DNA of 8,044 nucleotides. It comes from Lysobacterales bacterium (GTDB lineage: Bacteria > Pseudomonadota > Gammaproteobacteria > Xanthomonadales > SZUA-36). Shown here piece by piece: positions 6,479 through 8,044 of this stretch. Each line of letters starts with the position of its first letter. Positions within the stretch are counted from its first letter, which is position 1. The stretch spans positions 1-8,044 of the forward strand of contig JAPHSB010000356.1 in NCBI GenBank assembly GCA_026193295.1, read 5' to 3'. The position numbers and the translations under genes were made by a program. The notes under the pieces were generated by a model, which saw nothing but the letters and a program-made list of their open reading frames with translations, was not told the origin of the DNA and ran no database searches.

Positions 6479-7033
6479 ATGGGGATACTGAGCGGCATCA
6501 ACCAGAAACGACTATTTAGAACGATATTGACCAACAACCGGGAAAGGCTTTACAGGATGGCCTTTTCCTGGACGCACGATCCGGCGCTGGCGGACGACCT
6601 CGTGCAACAGACCTGCTACCAGGCCTTGCGCAAACAGCGACACCTGCGCGATATCGAGGCTGCCGACGCCTGGCTGTTCCGCATCCTGGCGAATTGCCTG
6701 ACCGACCATCACCGGGCCCGCAGGGAAGTATTGTCCGGCGACGAGTTGCTGATGGTCGAGAAGTGGACGCCCGAGCACGCCACGCAGGAAGACCAGATTG
6801 CGCAGCGGGTGCGCAAGGCCGTAGCGGCCTTGCCACTGGCCCACCGCCAGGTGGTGACCCTGGTAGACCTCGAGGGTTTTTCCTACGCCTCGGTCGCCCA
6901 GATACTCGATATCCCCGTAGGTACGGTCATGAGCCGGCTGAGCCGGGGAAGGCGAGCCCTGCGTGACCACCTGCTGGACTTTGCTGCTAAATCAGGCATG
7001 GATGTGCCTGCAAAGGTGAGACGAATCAAATGA
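6479..7033 (+). CDS. ECF-family RNA polymerase sigma factor (sigma-70 region 2 and 4)
   Basis: This 184-residue protein is of usual ECF length. Region 2 spans about 18-82: RERLYRMAFSWTHD, the core-binding helix ADDLVQQTCYQAL, and the -10-recognition part AWLFRILANCLTDHHRARR. Region 4 spans about 108-165: AVAALPLAHRQVVTLVDLEG followed by the helix-turn-helix (about 133-158), with the typical IPVGTVMSRLSRGR. No extra C-terminal domain is present. The linker is short and region 3 absent, as expected for the family. The ATG at 6479 has a poor ribosome site (a purine-rich GAGAGAGG 12 bases upstream), but no better in-frame start keeps region 2. Its last bases overlap the anti-sigma start (ATGA), which indicates translational coupling. 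It is most likely sequestered by that anti-sigma factor and controls both divergent promoters. Confidence 0.95.
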   Translation: MGILSGINQKRLFRTILTNNRERLYRMAFSWTHDPALADDLVQQTCYQALRKQRHLRDIEAADAWLFRILANCLTDHHRARREVLSGDELLMVEKWTPEHATQEDQIAQRVRKAVAALPLAHRQVVTLVDLEGFSYASVAQILDIPVGTVMSRLSRGRRALRDHLLDFAAKSGMDVPAKVRRIK

Positions 7034-7722
7034 AGAAGGACGACATCATTTCGGACGAACAGCTGAGCGCCTTCACGGATGGCGAGCTCGAATCGGATGA
7101 GGAAAACCGGATATTCACGCTTTCGGAGCAATGCCCGGAACTGGACGCGCGCCTGTGCCAGCAGCGCAAGATCAAGGAAATGGTGCAGCATGCCTACCGC
7201 GACGTCCCTGAGCCGCGCCGGCGCGACAAACGGGCCGGGCCGCGCGGAAGCCTGTTCAGCCTGGCGGCAGCCGCCGTGTTGGCGCTGGCGGTCGGCCTGG
7301 CCGGCGGCTGGTTCGCTTCCCGTTCACTGGAGGCAGGATCCGCTGCCGCCGCCGTTGCGCCGGCAAGCCGCGACACCTGGCTCTTGCATGTGTCCACTTC
7401 CGATCCGGTGCGCATGCAGCGGGCGCTGGATCGGGCGGAAGAGTTGATGACTGGCGGCGGTGCCTCGTCAAATCGCCAGGTGGAGATCGTCGCCAATGAA
7501 GCCGGCCTGAACCTGCTGCGCAGCGACACGACGCCCTTCGCGGAGCGGATCCGGGCATTAGCCGAGCAGGATGTCCTGTTCTTCGCCTGCAATCGCGCCA
7601 TCGAGCGGTTGCAGGAGCGCGGCGTCGAGGTCCGCCTCGTGCCCGAAGCCAACACCCATTACTCGGCCCTCGATCGCGTCGTGCACCGCATGCAGCAGGG
7701 CTGGACGTACGAAAAAATCTGA
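7030..7722 (+). CDS. Transmembrane anti-sigma factor with a periplasmic DsrE-like domain
   Basis: This 230-residue protein appears to have three parts. Residues about 7-58 form a cytoplasmic segment starting SDEQLSAFTDGELE, matching the start of RseA-type anti-sigma domains ('LSa..DGEL'). The His and CxxC of zinc-containing anti-sigma domains are absent, with only isolated Cys35 and Cys43. A basic stretch (62-72) precedes one membrane helix at about 75-97. An Ala-rich linker (about 101-113) then leads to a periplasmic domain of about 115 residues. This domain resembles the DsrE-like protein at 5792-6244: strand DTWLLHVS, helix, VEIVANEAGLNLL, helix, and FFACNRAI with Cys187, ending GWTYEKI. 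Positively charged residues before the helix support an N-in, C-out topology. The start overlaps the sigma stop by four bases, with GGTGAG about 9 bases upstream. I infer that the outer domain senses a sulfur compound or partner protein and controls sigma release. Confidence 0.88.
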   Translation: MKKDDIISDEQLSAFTDGELESDEENRIFTLSEQCPELDARLCQQRKIKEMVQHAYRDVPEPRRRDKRAGPRGSLFSLAAAAVLALAVGLAGGWFASRSLEAGSAAAAVAPASRDTWLLHVSTSDPVRMQRALDRAEELMTGGGASSNRQVEIVANEAGLNLLRSDTTPFAERIRALAEQDVLFFACNRAIERLQERGVEVRLVPEANTHYSALDRVVHRMQQGWTYEKI

Positions 7723-7774
7723 TCGCCAACGTGTCGGAGAACAACGACGCGCAACAACTGGAGGAGTCCTGGAT

Positions 7775-8044
7775 ATGAAAGCTCTCGCAAAGGCCGCATT
7801 GGCAGCAACTATTCTGTTCGCGACAGGCGTGGTTTCAGCTGAAACCGATGACGCCGGTCACGGTGCGGACTACAGGACCTTCCACAGCGACGGCAAGGTG
7901 GTCATGGGAGCCATCGGCGATTCCTACACGGCCGACCTGGTGATGTACCTGGCGGGCAACCAGTTCATGGTCATGGAGGAGTTGATCCAGGATTTCCAGG
8001 CCAAGCACCCGGACATCAGGACGGTTTACGTCGAGACCATTCCG
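7775..8044 (+). CDS. Exported protein, probable periplasmic solute-binding protein (partial, cut by window end)
   Basis: The first 90 residues of an open frame run off the window edge. A Sec signal peptide is clear: MKALAKAALAATILF, a hydrophobic core and likely cleavage after VSA near residue 22. The mature part has a strand KVVMGAIGDS, then AGNQFMVMEELIQDFQAKHPDI and strand TVYVETI. This pattern of a small-residue loop, a helix with M-E-E-L and 'F...HP.i', then a strand is typical of the N-terminus of type 2 periplasmic binding proteins such as molybdate/tungstate-type binders. The rest of the fold is not visible, so family and ligand stay open. GGAGGAG (7760-7766) lies 8 bases before the ATG, an excellent ribosome site. 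The gene starts 52 bases after the anti-sigma stop with no terminator, so it is probably in the sigma operon. Confidence 0.75.
   Translation, partial: MKALAKAALAATILFATGVVSAETDDAGHGADYRTFHSDGKVVMGAIGDSYTADLVMYLAGNQFMVMEELIQDFQAKHPDIRTVYVETIP

Noticed and set aside
6283..6537. Open frame on the - strand across the divergent promoter region
   Set aside because: It overlaps the sigma factor start and both predicted promoters, and its product is Cys/Arg/Pro-rich without family features.
1..8044. CRISPR arrays, insertion sequences, tRNA or rRNA genes
   Set aside because: No regularly spaced direct repeats, transposase-like frames with terminal repeats, or structural RNA signatures were seen on reading the window.

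Overview
The window is GC-rich, densely coded DNA that looks proteobacterial and most likely gammaproteobacterial. It carries a beta-barrel porin with a Sec signal peptide, a lipoprotein with a lipobox, a YeeE/YedE transporter, a DsrE-family protein and an ECF sigma/anti-sigma pair. This points to a Gram-negative with active periplasmic sulfur chemistry. The genus cannot be read from the sequence alone.

Layout. On the left (1-2050, + strand) are two envelope proteins of unknown role: a secreted protein with three internal repeats and a Tyr/Gly-rich tail, and a small lipoprotein. They converge on the next block. From 6244 down to 2093 (- strand) lies a compact four-gene set: a periplasmic DsrE-like protein, an outer-membrane porin, a periplasmic protein with two thioredoxin domains in tandem, and a YeeE/YedE inner-membrane sulfur transporter. 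A gap of about 235 bases (6245-6478) separates this set from a divergent + strand set: an ECF sigma factor, an overlapping membrane anti-sigma factor, and the start of an exported protein resembling a solute-binding protein, cut by the window edge.

Main discovery candidate. The anti-sigma factor (7030-7722) appears to be a fusion: an RseA-like cytoplasmic segment, one membrane helix, and a periplasmic DsrE-like domain. That domain resembles the free periplasmic DsrE-like protein encoded divergently at 5792-6244, including the segment around the single conserved cysteine (ACN motif in both). The intergenic region holds two outward-facing sites with the same ECF-type architecture, GGAATA-N16-CGTCTT on the + strand and GGATTA-N16-CGTCCT on the - strand. 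One sigma factor could therefore drive both its own operon and the porin/thioredoxin/YeeE operon. The inferred picture is a self-contained, sulfur-responsive regulon. A DsrE-type periplasmic sensor on the anti-sigma would gauge a sulfur species, perhaps with the free DsrE-like protein as partner or competitor, and release sigma. Sigma would then induce an outer-membrane pore, periplasmic thiol/persulfide handling and an inner-membrane sulfur importer. The gene identities are fairly secure. The sensing model and the promoters are inference.
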